Shown piece after piece: positions 18,174 to 25,456 of a DNA stretch of 64,000 nucleotides. The position numbers and the translations under genes are program-made. Below the pieces are notes generated by a model, which was given only the letters and a program-made list of their open reading frames with translations, was not told the origin of the DNA and did not search any database. This DNA comes from Phenylobacterium sp. (lineage in GTDB: Bacteria; Pseudomonadota; Alphaproteobacteria; Caulobacterales; Caulobacteraceae), in assembly GCA_018001015.1 (NCBI GenBank), contig JAGNIV010000006.1:105896-169895 (forward strand). The letters run 5' to 3'. Position 1 is the first letter of the stretch. Each line of letters starts with the position of its first letter.

Positions 18174-18481
18174 TGGCCGACATCGCCGCCCCCGCCGTCA
18201 ACCTGGCCCCCGCCCCGGTTCCCATGAGCGCCGCCGAACTGGCCAAGCGCGGCCAGATCGCCCAGACGGCCAAGGACTTCGAAGGCTCGTTCCTCACCGT
18301 CATGCTCGGCCAGATGATGAAGGACGTGAAGGTCTCCGAACCCTTCGGCGGTGGTGAGGGCGAAGAGATGTTCAAGTCCTTCATGAACGAGGCCATGGCC
18401 AAGCAGGTCGTGAAGTCCGGCGGCATCGGCATCGCCGACGACGTCGCCAAGGAAATGCTGAAGCTTCAAGGTTTGAGTTAG
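18173..18481 (+). CDS. FlgJ-like rod-binding protein (rod-capping domain only)
   Basis: The 102-residue protein is a stand-alone version of the N-terminal FlgJ domain: [23 protein letters not shown], then a [38 protein letters not shown] segment (in parts), the typical rod-binding fold. The muramidase half found in enterobacterial FlgJ is absent, as is usual in alphaproteobacteria, where a separate enzyme opens the wall. It should assist rod assembly in the periplasm; no signal peptide is seen, fitting export through the flagellar apparatus. It starts by TGATG coupling to flgI, and the next gene begins 10 bases downstream. Confidence 0.9.
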   Translation: MADIAAPAVNLAPAPVPMSAAELAKRGQIAQTAKDFEGSFLTVMLGQMMKDVKVSEPFGGGEGEEMFKSFMNEAMAKQVVKSGGIGIADDVAKEMLKLQGLS

Positions 18482-18490
18482 GAAATCACG

Positions 18491-18934
18491 ATGGCCCTGT
18501 CCGCCCTCGACGCCGCCGACCGCGTGGAACAACTGATCATCCTCACCGAGCGCCTCACCGAGCTGGTGGCCCTGGAGGCCCAGGCCTTCGAGCAGCAGCG
18601 CCCGCAGGAGGCGATGGTCCACATCGAGGAAACCTCGCGGCTGGCCAATATCTACCGCCACGAGTCGGCCCGGGTGCGCGCCAACCCGGCCATGGTGGCC
18701 GCCGCCCCGGTCGCCCAGCGCACGCGGCTGATCCGCGCCACCGAGGCCTTCGACAGCGTGCTGGCCCGCCAAGGCCGCGCGCTGGACGCCGCCCGCACGG
18801 TCACCGAGGGCCTGGTGAAGACCATCGCCAACGAGGTCGCCGCCCAGCGCACCACCGGCGCCGGCTACGGCCTCAAGGGCGCCCCCTCGGCCGCCGCCTC
18901 GGCCACCAGCATCACCCTGAACAAGCGCGCCTAG
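18491..18934 (+). CDS. FlbY-like / FlgN-like flagellar protein
   Basis: The 147-residue protein is almost entirely helical with a heptad-like N-terminal stretch (DRVEQLIILTERLTELVALEAQAF) resembling the FlgN chaperone family, and a flexible Ala/Ser-rich C-terminus. Caulobacter has a gene named flbY of this type in the flagellar regulon, and location as the third gene of the flgI operon agrees. It may act as an export chaperone for hook-associated proteins, but this is inference. An AGGAAATCACG leader provides its ribosome-binding site. Its TAG stop overlaps the stop of the convergent gene in the palindrome CTAG. Confidence 0.7.
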   Translation: MALSALDAADRVEQLIILTERLTELVALEAQAFEQQRPQEAMVHIEETSRLANIYRHESARVRANPAMVAAAPVAQRTRLIRATEAFDSVLARQGRALDAARTVTEGLVKTIANEVAAQRTTGAGYGLKGAPSAAASATSITLNKRA

Positions 18935-19317
18935 CTCTCCTCGCCGGTCTCGTCGCCGACGGCGCCCGTCACCAGCTGGCGCCAGGTGGGATCGGTGTCG
19001 TCCACCAGGTCGACGTCGTCCAGCAGGGCCACGCCGCCGCCGCCGTCCGGGAAGACCAGGCCCAGCACCTCCATGGTTTCGCCATCCTGCGTGTCGTGCA
19101 CCTCGGCCTGCACGGCGATGGCCGCCTGCTCCCCGTCCTCGCTCCACCAGATCAGCGGCTGCGGCAGGGGCATTTCCAGCATGCGAGCATTTTGAGTGTC
19201 CGCCAGGGCGAAGATCGCCGCCCTGGCCCGCACATCCTCCAGGGTCGCCACGCCCCGCGTGAAGGCCGCGAGCCGACCCCAGTCATCGACGTCATAGCCG
19301 CCCTCGTCGTCGCCCAT
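18931..19317 (-). CDS. acidic hypothetical protein
   Basis: Starting at the ATG at 19317, the 128-residue protein is strongly acidic at both ends (GDDEGGYDVDDW near the start; LLDDVDLVDDTDP and DETGEES near the end). A central region (LADTQNARMLEMPLPQPLIWWSE) could form a small beta-rich domain. No membrane segment or known motif is visible. It is convergent with the flagellar operon, and the two stop codons share the bases CTAG at 18931-18934. The frame to 19383 would add 22 residues without a good start. Family and function were not recognised. Confidence 0.6.
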   Translation of the reverse strand: MGDDEGGYDVDDWGRLAAFTRGVATLEDVRARAAIFALADTQNARMLEMPLPQPLIWWSEDGEQAAIAVQAEVHDTQDGETMEVLGLVFPDGGGGVALLDDVDLVDDTDPTWRQLVTGAVGDETGEES

Positions 19318-19392
19318 GCCCGTCCCCTCGTTCGCGCCGACCCTAGCGGCGCTCCGGCGCGTCCGTCCATCGCCCGAGATCAAAACACTTGT

Positions 19393-19418
19393 TTGAACCC
19401 GCCGCTTGGGTCTAGCCT
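19393..19418 (+). promoter_or_regulatory. candidate housekeeping promoter of the ribH2 operon
   Basis: TTGAAC at 19393 is followed after 12 bases by TCTAGCCT, resembling the Caulobacter housekeeping pattern TTGACGS / GCTANAWC. Transcription would start about 25 bases before the FMN riboswitch. The match is partial. The remaining bases between 19384 and 19451 show nothing else. Confidence 0.35.
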
Positions 19419-19450
19419 GTCCCTATCGCCGGGCTGTTCCGGCGGACGCG

Positions 19451-19615
19451 TTCTCAGGGCGGGGTGAAAGTCCCCACCGGCGGTAATGCCGACCAACCTC
19501 TCCGGAGGGGCCGTCGGACGAGCCCGCGGGCGCCTGTCGGGCCTCAAGCCCGCCAGGGACAGCAGACACCGGTGTGATCCCGGGGCCGACGGTTAGAGTC
19601 CGGTTATGAGAACCA
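19451..19615 (+). ncRNA. FMN riboswitch (RFN element)
   Basis: The leader contains the conserved RFN blocks in order: TTCTCAGGGCGGGGTGAAAG, CCCCACCGGCGGTAATG, a variable hairpin, AGCCCGCGGGCGCC, then GCAGACACCGGTGTGAT and CCGACGGTTAGAGTCCGG. It binds flavin mononucleotide and lowers expression of the gene behind it when FMN is abundant. The distance to the ribH2 start (about 88 bases) leaves room for an expression platform. Sequestration of the Shine-Dalgarno AGGGAA at 19691 or premature termination are both possible. Confidence 0.95.
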
Positions 19616-19702
19616 CTGTTGATGGGTCGCCACGCGTTCGCGCGTGGGCTCCCGTCGTCGGTGTGCCCCTGAGTCGTGGTTGAACCACTTAGGGAACCGA
19701 CC

Positions 19703-20203
19703 ATGACCCAATCTGCCCCCCACGAAGTCCCCACCGCGAACGGCGCCTATCGCCCCGCCCGCATCGCCTTCGTCCAGTCCTCCTGGCACCACGCCATCGT
19801 CGACCAGGCCCGCAAGGGCTTCCTGGCGCAGATGGCCAAGCTGGGCTTCCCCGAGCACATGATCGACGTGTTCGAGACGCCGGGCGCCTTCGAGATCCCC
19901 CTCCACGCCCAGACCCTGGCCAAGACCACCAAGTACGCCGCCGTCGTCGGCTGCGCCCTGGTGGTGGACGGCGGCATCTATCGCCACGAGTTCGTCGCCG
20001 AGACCGTGGTCTCGGCCCTCATGCAGGTGCAGCTGAAGACCGAGGTGCCGATGTTCTCGGTGATCCTCACCCCGCACCACTTCCATGAGCACGACATCCA
20101 CCAGGCCTTCTTCGCCGAGCACTTCGTCCAGAAGGGCGCCGAGGCCGCCATCGCCTGCGCCAAGACCCTGGAAGGCCTGCAACGCGTCACGGCGGCGGCG
20201 TGA
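19703..20203 (+). CDS. ribH: 6,7-dimethyl-8-ribityllumazine synthase, type II (RibH2)
   Basis: The enzyme condenses 5-amino-6-ribitylamino-uracil with dihydroxybutanone phosphate, the penultimate step in riboflavin synthesis. The 166-residue protein shows RIAFVQSSWHHAIVDQARKGF, FETPGAFEIPLHAQTL, VVDGGIYRHEFVAETV and LTPHHFHEHDIH segments. These follow Brucella RibH2, the decameric, riboswitch-controlled second lumazine synthase, rather than icosahedral RibH1. It starts at 19703 with AGGGAA upstream; a longer frame from 19676 runs into the leader. No other rib gene is present here, consistent with a second, FMN-regulated copy. Confidence 0.92.
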   Translation: MTQSAPHEVPTANGAYRPARIAFVQSSWHHAIVDQARKGFLAQMAKLGFPEHMIDVFETPGAFEIPLHAQTLAKTTKYAAVVGCALVVDGGIYRHEFVAETVVSALMQVQLKTEVPMFSVILTPHHFHEHDIHQAFFAEHFVQKGAEAAIACAKTLEGLQRVTAAA

Positions 20204-20622
20204 TGGAGACCCTGGCCATCCCGGCGGGCTTTGACCGGCACTATCGGCAGAGCCCGCTGACCGACCCGTGGGAGCCGCTCTACAGCCGCAAGACCGACGG
20301 CGCCGTCGTGCTCGGCCTGGAGGTCACCAAGGCCCACACCAACAGTCGCGGCTTCGTCCACGGCGGCCTGATCAGCGCGCTGGCCGACAACGCCATGGGC
20401 CTGTCCTGCGGCCACCGCCTGGGGGACGGCGCCCGGCTGGTGACGGTGAACCTCACCCTGGACTTCCTGGCCTCGGCCCAGATCGGCCAGTGGCTGGAGT
20501 TCGACACCATCTTCGTCAAACCCGGCGGCAGCCTCTGCTTCGCCCAGGCCTTCGTCACCGCCGACGGAGAGCCCTGCGCCCGCGCCAACGCGGTATTCAA
20601 GGTGATGAAGACGGTGAACTGA
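20203..20622 (+). CDS. PaaI-family hotdog-fold thioesterase
   Basis: The 139-residue protein has the single hotdog domain of PaaI/YbgC-type acyl-CoA thioesterases: the active-site region NSRGFVHGGLISALADNAMG, with HGG and the catalytic acidic residue in LADNAMG, followed by TVNLTLDFLASAQIG. It would hydrolyse a small acyl-CoA or aryl-CoA; the substrate is unknown. The ATG overlaps the TGA of ribH2 (TGATG), so it is translationally coupled and presumably also controlled by the FMN riboswitch. A GTG at 20200 is an alternative start. A family 1 palindromic repeat follows eight bases after the stop. Confidence 0.85.
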   Translation: METLAIPAGFDRHYRQSPLTDPWEPLYSRKTDGAVVLGLEVTKAHTNSRGFVHGGLISALADNAMGLSCGHRLGDGARLVTVNLTLDFLASAQIGQWLEFDTIFVKPGGSLCFAQAFVTADGEPCARANAVFKVMKTVN

Positions 20623-20629
20623 CCCACCA

Positions 20630-20723
20630 CGTCATCCCGGCCGCAGCGAAGCGAAGAGCCGGGACCCAGGGGCCGCGATCAATCCCCTGGATCCCGGATC
20701 ACCTATCGGCGTCCGGGATGACG
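20630..20723. repeat. palindromic intergenic repeat, family 1 copy B
   Basis: A 94-bp palindrome from CGTCATCCCGG to CCGGGATGACG, about 80-90% identical by eye to copies A and C. It lies directly after the thioesterase stop, between convergent genes, and has no T-run after it. Confidence 0.85.
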
Positions 20724-20743
20724 ATTGGACGGCACGGCTCTAG

Positions 20744-20905
20744 ATGCTCCCCTCCTGGGGAGCTGTCAGCGAAGCTGACTGAGGGGGACTTTGACTCTTG
20801 CTGTGGGGTCGAAGGGTGGACGACGTCCATCCCCCTCAGGCTCGCCGCTTCGCGGCGACCCACCTCCCCCACATCGCGCGACGCGCTGGGGGAGGATCGC
20901 CGCGC
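20744..20905. repeat. second intergenic repeat-like block with short stems
   Basis: The block contains CTCCCCTCCTGGGGAG, GTCAGCGAAGCTGAC, CCCCTCAGG and CGCCGCTTCGCGGCG hairpins and a CTCCCCCACATCGCG / CGACGCGCTGGGGGAG stem. This pattern of small stems around purine-rich and pyrimidine-rich runs is common in Caulobacterales spacers. Together with copy B it fills the 285 bp between the thioesterase and yghU genes. Confidence 0.5.
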
Positions 20906-20907
20906 CC

Positions 20908-21783
20908 CTACCCCTCGACCTTGTCCTGCGTCTTGGTCTCGAAGTCGCTGGCCTCATGCCGCTCCCGCAGCTGGCTCGACGGTTCGCCGAAGGTGCGGTT
21001 GACCATGCGGCCGCGCTTCACCGCCGGCCGCTCGGCGATCTGGTCGGCCCAGCGGTTGACGTTCTTGTAGGAGGCCACGTCCAGGAACTCCCCGGCCTCG
21101 TACAGCACGCCCTTGGCCATGCCGCCGTACCAGGGCCAGGTGGCCATGTCGGCGATGGTGTACTCGGCGCCGCCAAGGTACTCCGCTTCGGCAAGCCTCC
21201 GGTCCAGCACGTCCATCTGCCGCTTCACCTCCATGGCGTAGCGGTTGATGGCGTATTCGATCTTCATCGGCGCATAGGCGTAGAAGTGCCCGAATCCGCC
21301 CCCCAGGAAGGGCGCCGAGCCCATCAGCCACATCAGCCAGGACAGGCACTCGGCCCGCGGCCCGGGCGCCGTCGGCAGGAACGCATTCCCGAACTTCTCC
21401 GCCAGGTGGATGAGGATCGCGCCGCTCTCGAACACCCGGATCGGCTCCGGCCCCGAGCGGTCCAGCAGGGCCGGGATCTTGGAATTGGGATTGATCGCCA
21501 CGAAGTCGGAGCCGAACTGGTCCCCGGTCCCGATATTGATCAGCCAGGCGTCGTACTCCGCGCCGGTGTGGCCCAGGGCCAGCAGCTCCTCCAGCATGAT
21601 GGTCACCTTCACCCCGTTGGGGGTGCCCAGCGAATAGAGCTGCATCGGATGGCGGCCGACCGGCAGCGCCTTCTCGGCGGTGGGCCCGGCGATCGGCCGG
21701 TTGATGGCGGCGAACCGCCCCCCGCTCTCCTTGTCCCAGGTCCAGACCTTCGGCGGAACGTAACTCTCGGGGAAATTGCTCAT
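20908..21783 (-). CDS. yghU: glutathione-dependent disulfide-bond oxidoreductase (YghU type)
   Basis: The 291-residue protein (start ATG 21783) is a glutathione transferase of the Nu/YghU class, which binds two glutathione molecules and reduces organic disulfides or peroxides. It starts with [37 protein letters not shown] (in parts), the N-terminal extension that identifies the class. The thioredoxin-like domain has [19 protein letters not shown] and the ESGAI glutathione-binding turn. The helical C-domain ends with [14 protein letters not shown]. The length is close to E. coli YghU. A start at 21858 would add 25 unsupported residues. Confidence 0.92.
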   Translation of the reverse strand: MSNFPESYVPPKVWTWDKESGGRFAAINRPIAGPTAEKALPVGRHPMQLYSLGTPNGVKVTIMLEELLALGHTGAEYDAWLINIGTGDQFGSDFVAINPNSKIPALLDRSGPEPIRVFESGAILIHLAEKFGNAFLPTAPGPRAECLSWLMWLMGSAPFLGGGFGHFYAYAPMKIEYAINRYAMEVKRQMDVLDRRLAEAEYLGGAEYTIADMATWPWYGGMAKGVLYEAGEFLDVASYKNVNRWADQIAERPAVKRGRMVNRTFGEPSSQLRERHEASDFETKTQDKVEG

Positions 21784-21988
21784 AGGCGGCGCCCTCCCAG
21801 GCGGATCGTGGTGCTTTGCGTCAGAGTGCGATGTGGGGGGCGGGCTTGGCGAGTCCAATAGCGACCTGGCCCAACATCGCAGGGACCCCGCCCGCTCACG
21901 AGGTGTTCAGCCGCGCCGCGCCGGTAATCGACGCGCGCGGCCGCCGGGGCTGCTAATCTTGGGCCGACCTCCACATCGCGAACCTCAC

Positions 21989-23173
21989 ATGACCTCCACG
22001 CACCGCCGCCCCTCCGTCCTGCGCAGCTTTTTCCAAGCCGAGGCGGCGGGCGGATTGATCCTGATGGGGCTGGCGGGCCTGGCCCTGGTGGTGGCCAACT
22101 CGCCGCTGTCGCACGCCTATTTCGCCGCCCTGCACGCCCCCGTGGCGGGGCTGGACGTGTTGCACTGGATCAATGACGGCCTGATGGCGGTGTTCTTCCT
22201 GCTGGTGGGGCTGGAGATCAAGCGCGAGGTGGTGGACGGAGAGCTCTCCACCTGGCCCCGCCGCATCCTGCCCGGCGTCGCCGCAGCCGGCGGCATGCTG
22301 GTCCCGGCCCTGGTCTATCTCGCCTTCCAGGGCGGCGACCCGGTGACAATGCACGGCTGGGCCATCCCCGCGGCCACCGACATCGCCTTCGCGCTCGGCA
22401 TCCTGTCCCTGCTCGGCAAGCGGGTTCCAGTTTCGCTGAAGGTGTTCCTGACCGCCCTGGCGATTATCGACGACCTGGGTGCGGTGCTGATCATCGCCTT
22501 CTTCTACACCTCCGACCTGGCGCTCTGGGCCCTGGCCGGCGCGGCCGTGGCCCTGGCCGTCCTGATCGCCATGAACCGCATGAAGGTCGCCGCCCTCACC
22601 CCCTATCTCGTGGTCGGGGCCGTCCTGTGGTGGCTGACCCTGCAGTCGGGGGTCCACGCCACCCTGGCCGGGGTGGCGCTGGCCCTGACCATCCCCCTGC
22701 GGCGCAGCCTGGCCGCGCCCGACGACGCCCTGTCGCCCCTGCACCGGCTGGAACACGCCATCCAGCCCTGGGTGGCCTTCGCGGTGGTGCCGATCTTCGG
22801 CTTCGCCAACGCCGGCGTCTCCTTCGCGGGCCTCAGCTTCAGCGACCTGCTGGCGCCCGTGCCCCTGGGCGTCGCGGCGGGCCTGTTCCTGGGCAAGCAG
22901 ATGGGAGTCTTCGGTTCGGTCTGGCTGCTGGTCCGCCTCGGCTGGGCCGAGCGGCCGGCGCGCGCCACCTGGCGACAGGTCTACGGCGTGTCGGTGCTGT
23001 GCGGCATCGGCTTCACCATGAGCCTGTTCATCGGCCTGCTGGCCTTCGACAGTCCCGAGCTGCAGGAGGCCACCAAGCTCGGCGTTCTGGCCGGGTCGCT
23101 GCTCTCGGCGATCCTCGGCTGGGCCATCCTGCGCAAGGCGCCGGCCCTCAGCAGGGGCAGCCAAGCCTCATAG
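21989..23173 (+). CDS. nhaA: Na(+)/H(+) antiporter NhaA
   Basis: NhaA exchanges two protons for one sodium ion across the inner membrane, helping pH and Na+ homeostasis. The 394-residue protein has about 12 hydrophobic spans. It keeps the ion-binding Asp pair in [20 protein letters not shown], and also [33 protein letters not shown] and [14 protein letters not shown]-like [16 protein letters not shown], all family signatures. The ATG at 21989 gives the right length; an upstream frame to 21776 is antisense to yghU and not supported. Its 3' end overlaps a 39-codon minus-strand frame by 26 bases. Confidence 0.95.
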   Translation: MTSTHRRPSVLRSFFQAEAAGGLILMGLAGLALVVANSPLSHAYFAALHAPVAGLDVLHWINDGLMAVFFLLVGLEIKREVVDGELSTWPRRILPGVAAAGGMLVPALVYLAFQGGDPVTMHGWAIPAATDIAFALGILSLLGKRVPVSLKVFLTALAIIDDLGAVLIIAFFYTSDLALWALAGAAVALAVLIAMNRMKVAALTPYLVVGAVLWWLTLQSGVHATLAGVALALTIPLRRSLAAPDDALSPLHRLEHAIQPWVAFAVVPIFGFANAGVSFAGLSFSDLLAPVPLGVAAGLFLGKQMGVFGSVWLLVRLGWAERPARATWRQVYGVSVLCGIGFTMSLFIGLLAFDSPELQEATKLGVLAGSLLSAILGWAILRKAPALSRGSQAS

Positions 23174-23267
23174 CCAGGTCCACGATCCCCCGCAGCCACG
23201 GGGCGTCGGCGCTCACCCACACCTGCCCGCCCAGCGCCACCGTGACCAGCAGATCGATCAGCCCCAT
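23148..23267 (-). CDS. candidate 39-residue protein coupled to the ArsR cassette
   Basis: A short frame starts by TGATG overlap with the stop of the gene before it and encodes 39 residues: a hydrophobic N-terminus ([17 protein letters not shown]), a short loop, and a second amphipathic stretch ending Gly-Cys-Pro-Cys. Its last 26 bases overlap the 3' end of nhaA on the other strand. The precise coupling and membrane-like composition suggest a real third gene in the arsR operon, but nothing else supports it, and no family is recognised. Confidence 0.35.
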   Translation of the reverse strand: MGLIDLLVTVALGGQVWVSADAPWLRGIVDLAMRLGCPC

Positions 23268-23524
23268 CAGCCGACGTCCTTGAGCATCTTCTCCACCGAG
23301 GCCAGCCGGGTGCGGACGTCCAGCAGGGTGGCCGACATCGAGTCCAGGGCCGTGGCGGTTTCGGCCTGGGTCGCCACCGCCCGCTCGGCGATCAGCCGAT
23401 AGGCGTTGTCCTCGGCCAGCCGGGCGCGGGCCTGGGTGACGCTGGCGAAGTAGCGCATCGCGAAGACGCCCAGGATGGTCCCGAGGACCAGGCTGATGGT
23501 GGTGAAGAACACGGGTTCGGACAT
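23267..23524 (-). CDS. small membrane-anchored coiled-coil protein
   Basis: The 85-residue protein begins with a transmembrane helix (FFTTISLVLGTILGVFAMRYF, about residues 6-26 in an N-out or N-in orientation) and continues with a soluble helix rich in Ala, Glu and Arg, ending RLASVEKMLKDVG, which fits a short coiled coil. The ATG at 23524 has AGAGAGA upstream and lies 12 bases after the ArsR stop. The longer frame to 23887 is a shadow of arsR. The family is unnamed; as the second gene of an ArsR operon it may be the regulated product. Confidence 0.65.
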   Translation of the reverse strand: MSEPVFFTTISLVLGTILGVFAMRYFASVTQARARLAEDNAYRLIAERAVATQAETATALDSMSATLLDVRTRLASVEKMLKDVG

Positions 23525-23535
23525 GGGGTCTCTCT

Positions 23536-23865
23536 CTAGGTCTCGGATTTGGGGGTCAGGCTGGCCGCCGCGATGGCGATAGCCGCCGGGGTCAGGGTCA
23601 GGGCGAAATCGGCCGCCTCGAAATAGTTCAGCGCCTTGCCGTCGGCCGACAGCTCCAGCTGGCTGGTGACGAGACCCGCCTCCTCCAGCTTGGCCAGGTG
23701 CAGGTGCAGCAGCGGCCGGCTGATCCCGATCTCGCGGGCCAACTGACTCACATACCGCCGCCCGCCCCCGTGCAGCGCCGCCACGATCCGCAACCGATGC
23801 GGATTGGCCAACGCCGACAACTGGGTCAGCAGCAGGTCTCCCGAAGTGGGCAGGTTCTCTTTCAT
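23536..23865 (-). CDS. ArsR-type winged-helix transcriptional regulator
   Basis: The 109-residue protein has a winged helix-turn-helix: LSALANPHRLRIVAAL (helix 1-2), RYVSQLAREIGISRPLLHLHLAKLEEAGLV (recognition helix and wing). No metal-binding CxC motif is visible, so it probably senses something other than arsenite or cadmium, or works as a constitutive repressor of its own operon. It heads a minus-strand unit with a membrane coiled-coil gene and a possible 39-residue gene. A palindrome with 11-bp arms covers its start codon and is the likely operator. Confidence 0.85.
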   Translation of the reverse strand: MKENLPTSGDLLLTQLSALANPHRLRIVAALHGGGRRYVSQLAREIGISRPLLHLHLAKLEEAGLVTSQLELSADGKALNYFEAADFALTLTPAAIAIAAASLTPKSET

Positions 23866-23888
23866 GTGTAAGAATTATCTTACGCATG
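23863..23888. promoter_or_regulatory. palindromic operator candidate over the arsR start
   Basis: CATGTGTAAGA, spacer ATTA, TCTTACGCATG: 11-bp arms with one mismatch and a perfect GTAAGA/TCTTAC core. The first three bases are the ArsR start codon (minus strand), so binding would block initiation of its own transcription or translation. AT-rich dyads of this kind are typical ArsR/SmtB sites. Confidence 0.55.
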
Positions 23889-23913
23889 TCAGGGAGTCAA
23901 CACCAGAACGCCG

Positions 23914-24036
23914 CTCATCCCGGCGAAGGCCGGGACCCAGATTCACCCAAAACAGCGGCAGGTTATCGACTTCAGCTTCGGACTCGACGGAGGGCGGAGT
24001 GGGTTTCATCTGGGTCCCGGCCTTCGCCGGGATGAG
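23914..24036. repeat. long inverted repeat, family 2 copy D
   Basis: Two perfect 27-bp arms (23914-23940 and 24010-24036) face each other across a 69-bp spacer. Each arm contains CCCGGCGAAGGCCGGGACC, itself a short hairpin. A diverged relative is at 59587-59684. It lies in the 339-bp divergent spacer between arsR and the MFS gene. Confidence 0.8.
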
Positions 24037-24110
24037 CGGAGTTGTTGGCGCCCTTGCCAACCGCCGTTCTCTCAGCCACCTTGCCCCCACCAAAGGGAAG
24101 ACCCCGAGAT

Positions 24111-24183
24111 ATGAGTACCGGCTGCACCGCGGGCTGAACGCCCCACCGCACACGTCGCGCCACACCGCGCGGCCCGTACTCAT
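24111..24183. repeat. inverted repeat ahead of the MFS gene
   Basis: ATGAGTACCGG at 24111 and CCCGTACTCAT at 24173 are inverted with one mismatch across about 51 bases, ending 21 bases before the MFS start codon. It could be a leader RNA stem or an operator pair. The bases between 24037 and 24110 show no clear feature. Confidence 0.3.
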
Positions 24184-24204
24184 TCGTCTACCCCACGGTA
24201 ACTC

Positions 24205-25356
24205 ATGGCATTCTTTCGCAATGACGCGATCAATCGCGTCAACCTGCACTCCGGCGTCCAGGCCCTCGCCCAGGGGGCTGGCGGGATCTTCTTCTTCGTC
24301 CTGCTGCTGAAGGCCGGCGTCTCGGTTCCCCACGCCCTGCTGGCCCAGGCGGCCATCGTCACCGGCCGCTTCCTGCTGCGGCCGCTCATGCTGCCCCTGG
24401 CCAAGCGGTTCGGGCTAAAGCCGCTGCTGATCGCCGGGACCCTGATGCTGGCCCTGCGCTTCCCGCTGCTGGCGGAGGTGCGCGGCATCGACGCCGCCCT
24501 GCTGGCCCTGCTGGCGGTCACGGCCCTGGCCGAGCTCTGCTACTGGCTGAGCTACAACACCTATTTCGCCATGCTGGGGGACGCCGAGCACCGCGGCCAT
24601 CAGGTGGCCGCCCGCGAGGCCTTCATCGCCGTGCTCAGCATCGCCTCGCCCCTGCTGGGGACCTGGGCGCTGCTGACGCTGGGGCCGCGCTGGGCCTTCG
24701 CCGGGATCGCCGTGATCCAGGCGCTCGCCGCCCTGCCCCTGCTGGGCCTGCCCAACATGGCGGTGCTCCCCCAGGCGCCGGGCGCCCTGCGCGCCGCGCG
24801 GCTGGCGATGGGCCTGCTGGTGATCGATGGCTGGTTCGACGCCTGCTACTTCTTCGTCTGGGAGATCGCCCTGTTCCTGTCGCTCGGCGAGAGCATCGCG
24901 GCCTATGGCGGGGCCATGGCCCTGGCGGGCCTGGTGGGGGCGGGCTTCGGCCTCTGGGTCGGCCGCCATGTGGACGGCGGCGGCGGGCGGCGCGCCGTGC
25001 TGATCGCCTACGCCGTGGCCGTGGCCCTGGTGATCCTGCGCGCCGGCAGCCTGCCCACCCCCTGGCTGGCGGTGGCCGCCCACGCCCTGGGCGCCGTGCT
25101 CATGCCCCTGCTGCTGCCGCCCCTGGGGACCGCGGCCTACAACCTCGCCCAGGCCTCCCCCTGCCCCTTCCGCTTCCACATCGCCACCGAGGCCGGCTGG
25201 GACATCGGCTGCGCGGGTGCCTGCGTGACCGCCGCGGCCCTGATCAGCCTCGGCGCCCCGATGAGCGTCCCCATCCTGCTGGCCCTGCCGGCGGCGGCGG
25301 CGGGCGCGGTGCTGCTGTGGCGGTATTTCGGGAGGGTCGAGCGCGCGGCGACATAA
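24205..25356 (+). CDS. MFS-type transporter of unknown substrate
   Basis: The 383-residue protein has 11-12 hydrophobic helices, starting with MAFFRNDAINRVNLHSGVQ before the first span. A cytoplasmic basic loop (LMLPLAKRFGLKPLLIAG) lies between TM2 and TM3, and a second (WVGRHVDGGGGRRAVLIAY) at the start of the second half, as in the major facilitator superfamily. Its GNYW-like ELCYWLSYNTYFAMLGD segment resembles proteins annotated as YihY-unrelated MFS permeases in alphaproteobacteria, but I cannot name a substrate. It is flanked by an inverted repeat upstream and palindromic repeat copy C immediately after the stop. Confidence 0.75.
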   Translation: MAFFRNDAINRVNLHSGVQALAQGAGGIFFFVLLLKAGVSVPHALLAQAAIVTGRFLLRPLMLPLAKRFGLKPLLIAGTLMLALRFPLLAEVRGIDAALLALLAVTALAELCYWLSYNTYFAMLGDAEHRGHQVAAREAFIAVLSIASPLLGTWALLTLGPRWAFAGIAVIQALAALPLLGLPNMAVLPQAPGALRAARLAMGLLVIDGWFDACYFFVWEIALFLSLGESIAAYGGAMALAGLVGAGFGLWVGRHVDGGGGRRAVLIAYAVAVALVILRAGSLPTPWLAVAAHALGAVLMPLLLPPLGTAAYNLAQASPCPFRFHIATEAGWDIGCAGACVTAAALISLGAPMSVPILLALPAAAAGAVLLWRYFGRVERAAT

Positions 25357-25360
25357 CAAT

Positions 25361-25456
25361 CGTCATCCCGGCCGCAGCGAAGCGGAGAGCCGGGACCTAG
25401 GGGCCGCGATCAATCCCCCTGGGTCCCGGGCCTCCCTGCGGTCGCCCGGGATGACG
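25361..25456. repeat. palindromic intergenic repeat, family 1 copy C, overlapping a coding end
   Basis: A 96-bp palindrome from CGTCATCCCGG to CCCGGGATGACG, matching copies A and B. It begins five bases after the MFS stop, and its right half (25410-25456) lies inside the ABC-F reading frame, which it terminates. Confidence 0.85.
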
